The notes beneath the pieces were generated by a model. It did not search any database and was not told the origin of the DNA. It saw nothing but the letters and a program-made list of their open reading frames with translations. DNA of 49,029 bases, taken from NCBI GenBank assembly GCA_017458125.1, contig JAFTGB010000024.1:1-49029 (forward strand), given 5' to 3'. Shown here piece by piece: positions 22,639 through 30,453 of the stretch (the stretch's first letter is position 1; the number at the start of each line of letters is the position of its first letter). The position numbers and the translations under genes were made by a program. Origin of the DNA: Prevotella sp. (GTDB taxonomy: Bacteria > Bacteroidota > Bacteroidia > Bacteroidales > Bacteroidaceae).

Positions 22639-23179
22639 ATCCTAAGTCTTTCAGTCGTTTACGTATGGTTTGGCGGGCCACATACAGATTGCTTTTCAAC
22701 TGTCGGGCATCCATATCCGTGATTTCTTCAGCCTCCTGCGGGGAGAGCCCTTCGAGTTGGCAGAGGGTGAAGGCTATGCGCTGCTTCTCGCTCAGTCCTT
22801 CAGCCAGCAGTCGCACGATGGCTGCCCACTCTGCGTTTTCCAACTGTCGCTGGCTGTCGTCAGATGCAAAACGGTGCAGCAGGTGCTCGTCATCAGGCAG
22901 AGGAATCAGCGGCTTTTCACGTTTCAGCCGGTCCAGGCACAGTCGCGTGGCTATTGTGTAGAGCCAGGTCTTGAATGGCTTCTGCGGGTTGTAGCTTCTG
23001 ATGCTTTGCCAGACTCGGATAAACGTGTCCTGCACCACATTTTTCGCTTCTTCCTCGTCGGCCAGCATCTTCAGTGATAGCGAGAATATCATGCGCTGGT
23101 AGTTCTTCACTACCTCGCGGAACGCGGCCTTGTCGCCGCGCTGGCATCGTGTGATGATTTCGCTGTCTGTCTGTATCAT
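22625..23179 (-). CDS. ECF-type RNA polymerase sigma factor
   Basis: The 184-residue protein has region 2 (MLADEEEAKNVVQDTFIRVW, KPFKTWLYTIATRLCLDRLK) and region 4 (GLSEKQRIAFTLCQLEGLSP, then QEAEEITDMDARQLKSNLYV). Its gene overlaps the membrane anti-sigma gene, and the thioredoxin-like gene follows, so the three are likely one operon. It is the third ECF sigma locus in this window. The start at 23179 is about 110 bases after the promoter, so a long leader or a missed upstream start is possible. Confidence 0.92.
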   Translation of the reverse strand: MIQTDSEIITRCQRGDKAAFREVVKNYQRMIFSLSLKMLADEEEAKNVVQDTFIRVWQSIRSYNPQKPFKTWLYTIATRLCLDRLKREKPLIPLPDDEHLLHRFASDDSQRQLENAEWAAIVRLLAEGLSEKQRIAFTLCQLEGLSPQEAEEITDMDARQLKSNLYVARQTIRKRLKDLGYEED

Positions 23180-23288
23180 TTCTATTGCTGGTCTGTCTTT
23201 TTATTAAGTTTACGATGCAGAAAGGAAAAAGTCGAAAAGCTGGGTTCTTTTTTGTCAGAAAGCGTCATGCTCTTTACGATTTCCCGTG

Positions 23289-23296
23289 CAAAGATA
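23289..23296 (-). promoter_or_regulatory. -7 promoter element of the ECF sigma operon
   Basis: The minus strand reads TATCTTTG followed by CACGGG. It lies about 110 bases upstream of the ATG at 23179 and is divergent from the DUF2723 promoter 76 bases to its right. Confidence 0.65.
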
Positions 23297-23371
23297 ACGT
23301 TTTTTTCTTCTATTCAGCGAAATGTCAGGCAAATGTCAGACTTCTTTTTCGGCCTGTTAGACGATTGTTGC

Positions 23372-23379
23372 TACCTTTG
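23372..23379 (+). promoter_or_regulatory. -7 promoter element of the DUF2723 gene
   Basis: TACCTTTG followed by CACG, 20 bases before the ATG at 23399. Its position shows that the long open frame beginning at 23252 is not the real start. Confidence 0.75.
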
Positions 23380-23398
23380 CACGAAAAACGAGCAAAGC

Positions 23399-26300
23399 AT
23401 GATGCAACAAACCACCTTTTCAAAAGTCAATACCTCGATGGCGTGGCTGATGTTTGCCATCAGCGCCGTAGTGTATGGACTGACCGTTGAGCCTACAGCC
23501 AGCCTGTGGGACTGTCCTGAATTCATTGCCTGTGGCTATAAGCTGGAGATTGGCCATCCGCCCGGCGCACCCGTCTTCATGCTGGCCGCCAACCTCTTCT
23601 CTCAGTTTGCCAGCAGTCCGTCGCAAGTGGCGCTGATGGTCAATCTGCTGTCGGCCCTGCTAAGTGCGGGCTGCATCTTCTTCCTCTTCCTCACCATCAC
23701 GCATTTAAGTGAAAAGTTAATAGTGAAGAGTGAAGAATTTGCTGCCGCTATTCCAACAGGCAATGCTACGGCGGCAGCAAATTCTTCACTCTTCACTTTT
23801 CACTTTTCACTTCCTCAGGTTATCACCATCGAGGCTTGCGGCGTGGTAGGCGCACTGGCCTATGCATTCAGCGACACGTTCTGGTATTCAGCGGTAGAGG
23901 CTGAAGTCTATGCCTTCTCCAGTTTCCTGACGGCACTGATGTTCTGGCTGATACTGAAGTGGAGTACGCAGGCCGATGAGCCCGGCAGCGACCGCTGGAT
24001 TATCCTGATAGCCTACATCACCGGTCTCTCCATCGGTGTCCACTTGCTCTGCCTGCTCTGTCTGCCCGCGATGTCGTTCGTTGTTTATTTCCGTAAGGCC
24101 AAGCGTATTACCACGTTTGGCATGCTGAAAACCCTCGTGGCCGGAGTCCTGTTGCTGGGACTCATCCTTTATGGCATCATCCCCGGTGTAGTGAAATTAG
24201 GAGGCTATGTCATCCTGCTCGTAGCAGTGCTCGTGTACCTATATTATAAGTTAAGGCGCAGGGCTTACAGGCTTGCGCTGGCCTGCCTGTTGATGATACT
24301 GGCGGGCTACAGCAGCTATGGCGTCATCTTCATCCGGGCCAATGCCAATCCGCCGATGTGCGAGAATGCACCAGGCAACGTCGCCGCCCTCGCCAGCTAT
24401 CTGAACCGCGAGCAATACGGCAAGACACCGTTGCTCTACGGACAAGCCTACACCAGCGAACTGGACTACGAGGCCTATCAGCGCGAGGGTGAGTACCGTT
24501 ATAAGGAAAACATGGCGTTCCCCCGCATGCACTCCCAGCGCCATGCCCAGGCTTACGAGGACTGGATGGGCGGTGTGGAGAAGAAGGGAAATCTGCCCAC
24601 CATGAAGGAGAACCTGCGCTTCTTCCTTACGTATCAGGTGAACTTCATGTACTGGCGCTACTTCCTGTGGAACTTCGTCGGCAGGCAGAACAACATACAA
24701 GGGCACGGCGAAGTGGAGCATGGCAACTGGATAACGGGCCTGCGATGGATAGACGACTGGCTATTGGGGTGCGACACCTCCCGCATGCCCGCAGACCTCG
24801 CCGAGAACAAAGGACGCAACGTGTTCTACGGCCTGCCACTGTTGTTGGGACTTGTCGGCATCTGCTGGCAGTGGCGACGCAGACGTGAGGGTCGGCAGCA
24901 GCTACTGATTGTCACCCTGCTATTCGTGATGACAGGACTCGCCATCGTGGTCTATCTCAACCAGACACCTCTCCAGCCTCGTGAGCGCGATTATGCCTAC
25001 GCCGGCTCGTTCTATGCCTTCGCCATCTGGATAGGATTGGGGGTAGCGGGCGTAGAGAAGACCCTCCTCCGACTCCTCCCTGTAGGGCGGAGAGTAAATA
25101 CATCTGCGTCAGAACTATCTACTCCCCTCCATACAGGGAGGGGCTGGGGGTGGGTCTGCTGGGGGGTGGGTCTCTTATGTCTCTTAGTCCCGCTGCAGAT
25201 GGTTTCGCAGACGTGGGACGACCATGACCGCTCCGACCGCTATACCTGTCGTGACTTCGGTGCCAACTATCTGGAGAGTATGCAGCGCGAGGGCCACCCC
25301 ATCATCCTGACCAACGGCGACAACGATACGTTCCCGCTGTGGTATAACCATGAGGTGGAGAGTGTGCGAACCGATACGCGCGACTGCAACATGGAATACC
25401 TGCAGACCGACTGGTATATCGACCAGATGAAGCGTCCTGCCTACGACTCCCCAGCCCTGCCCATCAGTTGGCAGCACAAGGACTATCAGGAAGGCCAGAG
25501 GGAGTATATCCCCATTCGCCCGGAGCTGAAGGCGGAGATAGAGGCGTACATGTCGCAACACCCTCAGGAGGCTAAAGCACTTTTGGGCGACAACCCCTAC
25601 GAATTGAAGAACATCATCCGGAAATGGGTGCTCAACGACTCGGCCGACATGCAGTGCATTCCCACGGACAGCGTCACCATCACGACTGACGAGGGTACGA
25701 TGCTGATTTCTTTAAAGGATAAGCGGGCACTGTATAAAAACGAGATGATGGTGCTCGAAATGCTGTCGCATGGCGACTGGAGCCGTCCCGTCTATACCTC
25801 CATCAACATGGGGTCCAACCAGCTGTCGTTCCTTCGTGACCATTTAATACTCGAAGGACTGGCCTATCGCGTCACTCCCACGGCAACAGGCCGAAGTGTG
25901 GACACGGAGCGGCTCTACGACAACGTGATGCACCGCTTCCGTTTCGGCAACCTCAGCCACAAGGGCATCTATGCCGATGCCGACGTGCTGCACATGGCCA
26001 ACACCCACCAAGTCGTCATGGGCATACTCATCGACTCACTACTGCGGCGTGGAGACACGCAGCGGGCTGTCGAAGTGTGCCGAAAGTGGCAGCAGGAGAT
26101 GCCTGAGGAGAACGTGCCTTACACCGATGCCGCCCTCTCGATGGCCCGCTGCTTCTATGCGGTGCAGCGGTCGGAGGAGGGCGACAAGATTGTCGGCAGC
26201 CTGCTGCGCCGCGCTGACGAGTGGCTCTTGTGGATTGCCACCATCCAACCCTCCCGCCGCACCGGTTCCCTTTACTCTCAGTACACCTGGCTACAAACCA

Positions 26301-26404
26301 TGCAGCAAGCACTCGACGTGGCCGTGCGATATCATCGGACAAACATTTACCAACAATACAGCAAGCAATATGAACACCACATCCAGCAATATCCCCAAGA
26401 CTAA
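23399..26404 (+). CDS. DUF2723 family membrane protein (TMEM260-like)
   Basis: The 1001-residue protein starts MMQQTTFSKVNTSMAWLMFA and carries the family hallmark near the N-terminus: SLWDCPEFIACGYKLEIGHP then PGAPVF. About ten transmembrane helices follow, then a large C-terminal periplasmic region with ILTNGDNDTFPLWY and tetratricopeptide-like helices near the end. DUF2723 proteins are related to human TMEM260, an O-mannosyltransferase, so a lipid-sugar-dependent glycosyltransferase role on exported proteins is likely but not shown. Two in-frame repeat insertions (23708-23812 and 25072-25172) lie in loops. The start is 20 bases after a good promoter. Confidence 0.88.
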   Translation: MMQQTTFSKVNTSMAWLMFAISAVVYGLTVEPTASLWDCPEFIACGYKLEIGHPPGAPVFMLAANLFSQFASSPSQVALMVNLLSALLSAGCIFFLFLTITHLSEKLIVKSEEFAAAIPTGNATAAANSSLFTFHFSLPQVITIEACGVVGALAYAFSDTFWYSAVEAEVYAFSSFLTALMFWLILKWSTQADEPGSDRWIILIAYITGLSIGVHLLCLLCLPAMSFVVYFRKAKRITTFGMLKTLVAGVLLLGLILYGIIPGVVKLGGYVILLVAVLVYLYYKLRRRAYRLALACLLMILAGYSSYGVIFIRANANPPMCENAPGNVAALASYLNREQYGKTPLLYGQAYTSELDYEAYQREGEYRYKENMAFPRMHSQRHAQAYEDWMGGVEKKGNLPTMKENLRFFLTYQVNFMYWRYFLWNFVGRQNNIQGHGEVEHGNWITGLRWIDDWLLGCDTSRMPADLAENKGRNVFYGLPLLLGLVGICWQWRRRREGRQQLLIVTLLFVMTGLAIVVYLNQTPLQPRERDYAYAGSFYAFAIWIGLGVAGVEKTLLRLLPVGRRVNTSASELSTPLHTGRGWGWVCWGVGLLCLLVPLQMVSQTWDDHDRSDRYTCRDFGANYLESMQREGHPIILTNGDNDTFPLWYNHEVESVRTDTRDCNMEYLQTDWYIDQMKRPAYDSPALPISWQHKDYQEGQREYIPIRPELKAEIEAYMSQHPQEAKALLGDNPYELKNIIRKWVLNDSADMQCIPTDSVTITTDEGTMLISLKDKRALYKNEMMVLEMLSHGDWSRPVYTSINMGSNQLSFLRDHLILEGLAYRVTPTATGRSVDTERLYDNVMHRFRFGNLSHKGIYADADVLHMANTHQVVMGILIDSLLRRGDTQRAVEVCRKWQQEMPEENVPYTDAALSMARCFYAVQRSEEGDKIVGSLLRRADEWLLWIATIQPSRRTGSLYSQYTWLQTMQQALDVAVRYHRTNIYQQYSKQYEHHIQQYPQD
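23708..23812 (+). repeat. 105-base fold-back insertion in the DUF2723 gene
   Basis: The left arm (23708-23748) ends GAGTGAAGAATTTGCTGCCG and the right arm (23771-23812) begins with its reverse complement; 22 inner base pairs match perfectly and the outer ends are near-copies of a heptad-like AGTGAAA repeat. The loop is 22 bases. The insertion stays in frame and adds about 35 residues (SEKLIVKSEEFAAAIPTGNA and so on) between two membrane helices. Confidence 0.8.
25072..25172 (+). repeat. GC-rich palindromic repeat insertion in the DUF2723 gene
   Basis: The block holds CCCCTCC (25124-25130) pairing with GGAGGGG (25137-25143), then G-runs: CTGGGGGTGGGTCT and CTGGGGGGTGGGTCT. It begins near CTCCCTGTAGGGCGGAG. 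Its composition differs sharply from the gene around it. It is read in frame as GRRVNTSASELSTPLHTGRG then WGWVCWGVG, in a stretch just before a membrane helix. CTCCCC-GGAGGGGC-GGGGGTGGGT repeats of this style occur dispersed in Bacteroidales genomes. Confidence 0.7.
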
Positions 26405-26615
26405 GCGCACTTGGTCTTCCTACTTCACTCGCCGCCGCATCGCCGTGGCTGCCTGCCTACTGATTGCCACGGGCTATCTCCTGATGGCCGGCCCCGGCAG
26501 CACAGAGCAGTCGTTCTGTGCCGACATCTTCTCACCACGCAGAATCGTCCTCGCCCCGCTGCTATGCCTGAGCGGCTACCTGCTCATCATCGTTGCCATT
26601 TTGAGGAGAAGTTGA
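26370..26615 (+). CDS. DUF3098 family small membrane protein
   Basis: The 81-residue protein has a short hydrophilic N-terminus and two membrane helices: RRIAVAACLLIATGYLLMAG, then PGSTEQSFCADIFSPRRIVL and APLLCLSGYLLIIVAILRR. The central GPGSTE-x-x-F-x-x-DIFS-x-RRI motif is the signature of DUF3098. Function is unknown. In other Bacteroidetes it is often next to cell-division gene ftsX; here it overlaps the end of the DUF2723 gene by 35 bases in a different frame, an unusual setting that implies translational coupling. Confidence 0.85.
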   Translation: MNTTSSNIPKTKRTWSSYFTRRRIAVAACLLIATGYLLMAGPGSTEQSFCADIFSPRRIVLAPLLCLSGYLLIIVAILRRS

Positions 26616-26641
26616 CAGAAGAATGTCAAACGGTCAAGATG

Positions 26642-26673
26642 GAGTTCGTGTAAGCCTTGGCTTACACGAACTC
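26642..26673. terminator. Bidirectional hairpin overlapping the STAS gene end
   Basis: GAGTTCGTGTAAGCC (26642-26656) and GGCTTACACGAACTC (26659-26673) form a perfect 15-base-pair stem with a two-base loop. The right arm includes the stop and last codons of the STAS gene. It separates the convergent DUF3098 and STAS genes. Confidence 0.8.
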
Positions 26674-26964
26674 AAATATATTACTGAATCCTGTGATGTC
26701 GAAGATGTTGCGTACCTTTTCGTTGATGTTTCTGATAAAGACGTGGCCGCCTTTCTCTTCGGCATTTTGCAGGATGCCCAGAAAGATGCGCAGGCCTGCC
26801 GAGGAAATGTATTCGAGGCCCGTGCAGTCGATGATGATGTCCTTTCCCCCGACGTCGTTCAAGGGACTCATAGCTTTCTCAGTTTCTGCGGCGACAGAAG
26901 TGTCGAGACTGCCTTCGAGAATGGCAACCATTTTGCCGTCTTGCTCTTGAATTGTTGTTTTCAT
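26662..26964 (-). CDS. STAS-domain anti-anti-sigma factor
   Basis: The 100-residue protein is one STAS domain: MVAILEGSLDTSVAAETEKA, then IIIDCTGLEYISSAGLRIFL with the phosphoacceptor serine at residue 54 or 55, and GHVFIRNINEKVRNIFDITG. In partner-switching systems a serine kinase (RsbW type) phosphorylates this serine and a PP2C phosphatase (RsbU type) removes it; the unphosphorylated form binds the kinase or another target. The gene lies 36 bases downstream of an RsbU/RsbW-like fusion gene, so the natural partner is next door. Confidence 0.9.
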   Translation of the reverse strand: MKTTIQEQDGKMVAILEGSLDTSVAAETEKAMSPLNDVGGKDIIIDCTGLEYISSAGLRIFLGILQNAEEKGGHVFIRNINEKVRNIFDITGFSNIFEFV

Positions 26965-27000
26965 ATTCTACTATTTACAGTTTGACTATTTACTGCTTAT

Positions 27001-29394
27001 TTACTGATGAGTTTCTTCACTTTTCAACTCTTCAGTATTAATATTCTTTCTCAGCGTCAGCACGTTGAGCTGGTCAATGCGCTCGTAGTTAATGGAGTCC
27101 ATATTCTGACGCATGACATGAATGCCCAGTCCTCCGATTTTCCTGTCCTTGGCCGAAAGTGTCGTATCGACTACTGAGTAAACGGTAGGGTCGAAGGGCT
27201 TGCCGCTGTCGATGATGGTGAACTTCAGGCGAAGTTTGTTTGATGCCGCCTCGATGGTCACGTCACCGTTATGTCCGGACGGGTAAGCGTATTTCATCAC
27301 GTTGACCACGGCTTCCTCGACACCCACCTTTACCTTCATGGTCTCGATGTCGTCTAATCCGACTGACTGGCACGCATCCTCGACAAAATCATTCAGCTTC
27401 GCCACCTCTTTCAGGTCGGTAGTCAGTACGATGCTCTTGTGCATCAGCACGTCGCTCTGCTGGTGGATGTACTGTATGGCCATCATCGTCAGGTCGTCGC
27501 TCTGCTCGGCATCGCCCACAAACTGATGTACGGCCTCGGTCATTCTGCTGATAATCTGGCGAGGCTCCTGCTGTTGCTCCGAGAGGGCCTTGAAGGCCAC
27601 ATCGTTGACACGCTCCATTTGGAACTGCTCATTGTTGGCATTCATAGCCTCGGTCAGTCCGTCGGTAAAGAGGAAGATGGTGGTACCGGTGAATATCTGC
27701 GCCTCCTGCAGCGTGTATTTCCAATTGGGCATGAAGCCGACGGGGATGTTGGCGTCGCAGGGCAGTTCGCCTACTCCCGCACCCACGAGCAACGGGGCGT
27801 CATGGCCGGCATTGCAGTACCGTAGGCGCCCTGTGGGGAGGTCGAGCACACCGACGAAGAGCGTCACGAACATGTGGTTCTTGTTCATGTCGCTGATGGT
27901 TCTGTTCATGACGGTCACAATACGGTCGGGCAGCGACTCGTGGGCAGACACCGTGCGGAACGTAGAGCGTGTGACCGCCATGAAGAGCGATGCAGGCACA
28001 CCTTTGCCCGACACGTCGCCGATGCAGAAGAAGAGCTTCTCGTCGCGGAAGTAGAAATCGAACAGGTCGCCGCCCACCTCCTTGGTCGGGGTCAGCGAGG
28101 CATAGAGCTGTACGTCGTCGCGGTCGTCGCGTGTGGGGAACTTCTCGGGCAGCATACCCATCTGGATATCGCTGGCAATACGCAGGTCGCTCTCTATCGA
28201 CGCTTTCTGGGCGATGGTGGTCTTCAGCTCTTCGATGTATTTCACCAGTGACTGCTGCATGTTCCCGAACGAGTGGCTCAGCTGACCTATCTCGTCGATG
28301 CGCCGGAAGTCGGGTAGCGAGGCATCAAACTGTCCCGAGGCGATGGCTTCGGCCTCCTTGGCCAGTCGGTGCAGAGGCTTCAGCTCGCGGGTAATAATGC
28401 GGATGAACAAATAAAGCATAGCCAGCAAGCCGACGGTAAAGATAATCATAATGGTGCGGCGCAGACGTTCGAATCCGCTGAAGACGTCGCTCTCCGTGCA
28501 GATGATGGCCATGGAGCAGCCCGTCTGGCCGAGGGGTTTATAGAAGACGAGACAGTCTTCGCCGTCCATTTTCATTTCCTTGACGCCCTCCTCGCCATGC
28601 GTCATTGCATAGCCTAAGGCGGTCATGGCTGTGTCTGGCTGCTCCATTGTCTGCGTGAAAATGGTCTGACGCGTAATCTTCGTCGAGTCGGGATGCACGA
28701 AGTAGGTGCCGCCGCGCCCTACCATAATGCTGTACGAATTGGGATAGGGCTTGGTGGAAGAGATAACCTGCGAGAGCCAGTTCAGCGAGAGGCTGACATT
28801 GATGGCACCAATCTTCTGTCCGTGCCTGTTGGTGAGCGTCTGGCAGTAGCTGGTCACCATCTCGCTCGTATTCGTTGCCACATCGAGGTCAATGTAAGGC
28901 TCCGTCCAACATGGTTTGTTGAGCAGTGAGGACATGAGATACCAGTCCATGTAGAAATACTGGTAGTTGTCGCTGCCGCCCTGTATGGTGCGGATGCTGT
29001 CGCCTACGTGTTTCGTATAGGCAGAGAAGTAACGTCCTTTCTGGCTGAAGTACCCCGGCTCGAAGGCTATGGAACAGTTGTAGAAGTCGGGATTGTTCAG
29101 CAGCATGCCGCGACTGTAGACGAACATCGAGTCGGCTTGGTCAGGATGCCGCTCTACGAGCCACTTGGTCATGTTCGAGGCCACCTCCACACGGTTCAGT
29201 ATGCGCTCCACGTGCAACGATGTCTTGTCGAGTATCTGCATGGCTCGGCTGAATGCCTCTTGCTGTATAGCCTCACGGGCCTGAAACGACAGGACACCGA
29301 GGGCAATATTGAAGATGATGGCGGCAAAGAAGACCACCCACAGGCTGACCCTTACCGACAGTTTCCGACGGGTATATGCTAAAATATTATTCAT
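27001..29394 (-). CDS. Membrane PP2C (RsbU/SpoIIE-like) phosphatase fused to an RsbW-like kinase domain
   Basis: The 797-residue protein has an N-terminal membrane helix (VSLWVVFFAAIIFNIALGVL), a Cache-like extracytoplasmic sensor (about 40-305), a second helix (IMIIFTVGLLAMLYLFIRII) and a HAMP linker with ITRELKPLHRLAKEAEAIAS. The SpoIIE-type PP2C phosphatase follows (about 405-640: IASDIQMGMLPEKFP, KEVGGDLFDFYF, IGDVSGKGVPASLFMA, LFTDGLTEA, QSDDLTMMAI). A C-terminal HATPase_c domain of RsbW type (VGVEEAVVNVMKYAYPSG, IIDSGKPFDP, GGLGIHVMRQ) completes it. It can therefore both phosphorylate and dephosphorylate the STAS protein in principle. The binding-protein gene is 28 bases upstream. Confidence 0.9.
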   Translation of the reverse strand: MNNILAYTRRKLSVRVSLWVVFFAAIIFNIALGVLSFQAREAIQQEAFSRAMQILDKTSLHVERILNRVEVASNMTKWLVERHPDQADSMFVYSRGMLLNNPDFYNCSIAFEPGYFSQKGRYFSAYTKHVGDSIRTIQGGSDNYQYFYMDWYLMSSLLNKPCWTEPYIDLDVATNTSEMVTSYCQTLTNRHGQKIGAINVSLSLNWLSQVISSTKPYPNSYSIMVGRGGTYFVHPDSTKITRQTIFTQTMEQPDTAMTALGYAMTHGEEGVKEMKMDGEDCLVFYKPLGQTGCSMAIICTESDVFSGFERLRRTIMIIFTVGLLAMLYLFIRIITRELKPLHRLAKEAEAIASGQFDASLPDFRRIDEIGQLSHSFGNMQQSLVKYIEELKTTIAQKASIESDLRIASDIQMGMLPEKFPTRDDRDDVQLYASLTPTKEVGGDLFDFYFRDEKLFFCIGDVSGKGVPASLFMAVTRSTFRTVSAHESLPDRIVTVMNRTISDMNKNHMFVTLFVGVLDLPTGRLRYCNAGHDAPLLVGAGVGELPCDANIPVGFMPNWKYTLQEAQIFTGTTIFLFTDGLTEAMNANNEQFQMERVNDVAFKALSEQQQEPRQIISRMTEAVHQFVGDAEQSDDLTMMAIQYIHQQSDVLMHKSIVLTTDLKEVAKLNDFVEDACQSVGLDDIETMKVKVGVEEAVVNVMKYAYPSGHNGDVTIEAASNKLRLKFTIIDSGKPFDPTVYSVVDTTLSAKDRKIGGLGIHVMRQNMDSINYERIDQLNVLTLRKNINTEELKSEETHQ

Positions 29395-29408
29395 AACTAT
29401 GCTGTAGC

Positions 29409-29435
29409 TAATTCTTCACTCTTCACTTTTCACTT
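29409..29435 (-). repeat. Dispersed GTGAAGA-type repeat at the end of the binding-protein gene
   Basis: On the minus strand this reads AAGTGAAAAGTGAAGAGTGA then AGAATTA. Its first part supplies the last codons and the TGA stop of the binding-protein gene (ISEK-stop). A shorter related stretch encodes the end of the RsbU-like protein at 27012-27034. Confidence 0.65.
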
Positions 29436-30394
29436 ATAAGTTCCTCGTAGGAAACTTCGCGACTCAGCATCTGGTTCTCTGCCATCAGCCGGCTGGCCAA
29501 ACGCACCATGTCCGGGCGCAGCCGGAACTCGCGCTTCTTCGACTCGCGGTCCACTTGCAGGCGCAACACCTCCTTGAGCATCAGCCGCTGCAATGTACGG
29601 TTCGTGGCGATATGGTTTCTGTCAACATACTCCATCACAATGTCGAGAGCCTCCTCAGGATGCGCTGCAGCCCACTCCCAGCCTTTGCGGCTGGCACGGG
29701 CGAAGCGCCTGGCCTGCTCCTTGTGAGTGGCATAGTAGTCACGGCTCATATACACGCCGTCCTCCTGCACGTTATAGCCGTGGTCGCAGAAGCGATAGAC
29801 GTTCTTGTCGGTCATCCGCACACCCGCCTGCACCAGCTGGTAATACTCGTTATAGCTCATGGCCAGCGTGGCGTCGAGTGCTCCGGCCACAAACAGGTTG
29901 GTGTTTTGGGCGAAACGCACCCACTGATAGTTCAGACGCTCCTTGGTGCTCATGCACATGGCTAACTGGCCGAAGCCTACACTCCAGATGCCCACCTTGG
30001 CTCCTTTCTGCGCCAGCGGGTCCTTGCCTCGTGCCGACACGATGACCATCGCATTATTCATCGAAGTCTGCAGGATGTTTACCAATGGGATGCCGCCATC
30101 CACTGCCTCCAGTGCCTGACACAGTTGCAGCGTCGTGGCCTGGCACTCGTTCTTACGCAGGCGCGTCATGGCAGGCTGCGTGGCCGACGGGTGCTCAATG
30201 CGAACCTTCACCCCTGCCTCGCGGTAGAAGCCTTTCGCCTCTGCCACGTAATAGCCAGCAAACTGGGCCTGCGCCGTCCATTGCGGCATGAACACGATAG
30301 TGGCATCCTGAGCCATGCCCACAATACAGTTTGCGGCTAAGCCCACCGTCAGCATTAATACTTTAAGTGTCATACTTGTCTTGATATGTATCAT
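29423..30394 (-). CDS. NMT1/THI5-like substrate-binding protein without a transporter
   Basis: The 323-residue protein has a signal peptide (VLMLTVGLAANCIVGMAQ) and a periplasmic binding fold of the NMT1/SsuA/THI5 type: IVFMPQWTAQAQFAGYYVAE then AKGFYREAG, PAMTRLRKNECQATTLQLCQ, and helical C-terminal parts. Such proteins usually deliver thiamine-precursor or sulfonate-like ligands to ABC permeases. No permease or ATPase gene is near; the downstream gene is a membrane RsbU-like sensor phosphatase. It could therefore present a ligand to that sensor (inference). The C-terminus and stop codon are formed by a dispersed repeat. An alternative start is the ATG at 30373. Confidence 0.75.
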   Translation of the reverse strand: MIHIKTSMTLKVLMLTVGLAANCIVGMAQDATIVFMPQWTAQAQFAGYYVAEAKGFYREAGVKVRIEHPSATQPAMTRLRKNECQATTLQLCQALEAVDGGIPLVNILQTSMNNAMVIVSARGKDPLAQKGAKVGIWSVGFGQLAMCMSTKERLNYQWVRFAQNTNLFVAGALDATLAMSYNEYYQLVQAGVRMTDKNVYRFCDHGYNVQEDGVYMSRDYYATHKEQARRFARASRKGWEWAAAHPEEALDIVMEYVDRNHIATNRTLQRLMLKEVLRLQVDRESKKREFRLRPDMVRLASRLMAENQMLSREVSYEELISEK

Positions 30395-30453
30395 ATTTAC
30401 AAACTCTAAACCTTATACTTTGCTGAGCAAAACCTCATACTTCAGACTCTAAA

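Noticed and set aside
23252-23398. N-terminal extension of the DUF2723 frame
   Set aside because: The promoter box TACCTTTG at 23372-23379 lies inside it and the extra residues have no family resemblance.
23700-23812. Possible CRISPR-like or tandem repeat array
   Set aside because: The GTGAAGA units have no regular spacers and no cas genes are present; the structure is a fold-back insertion.
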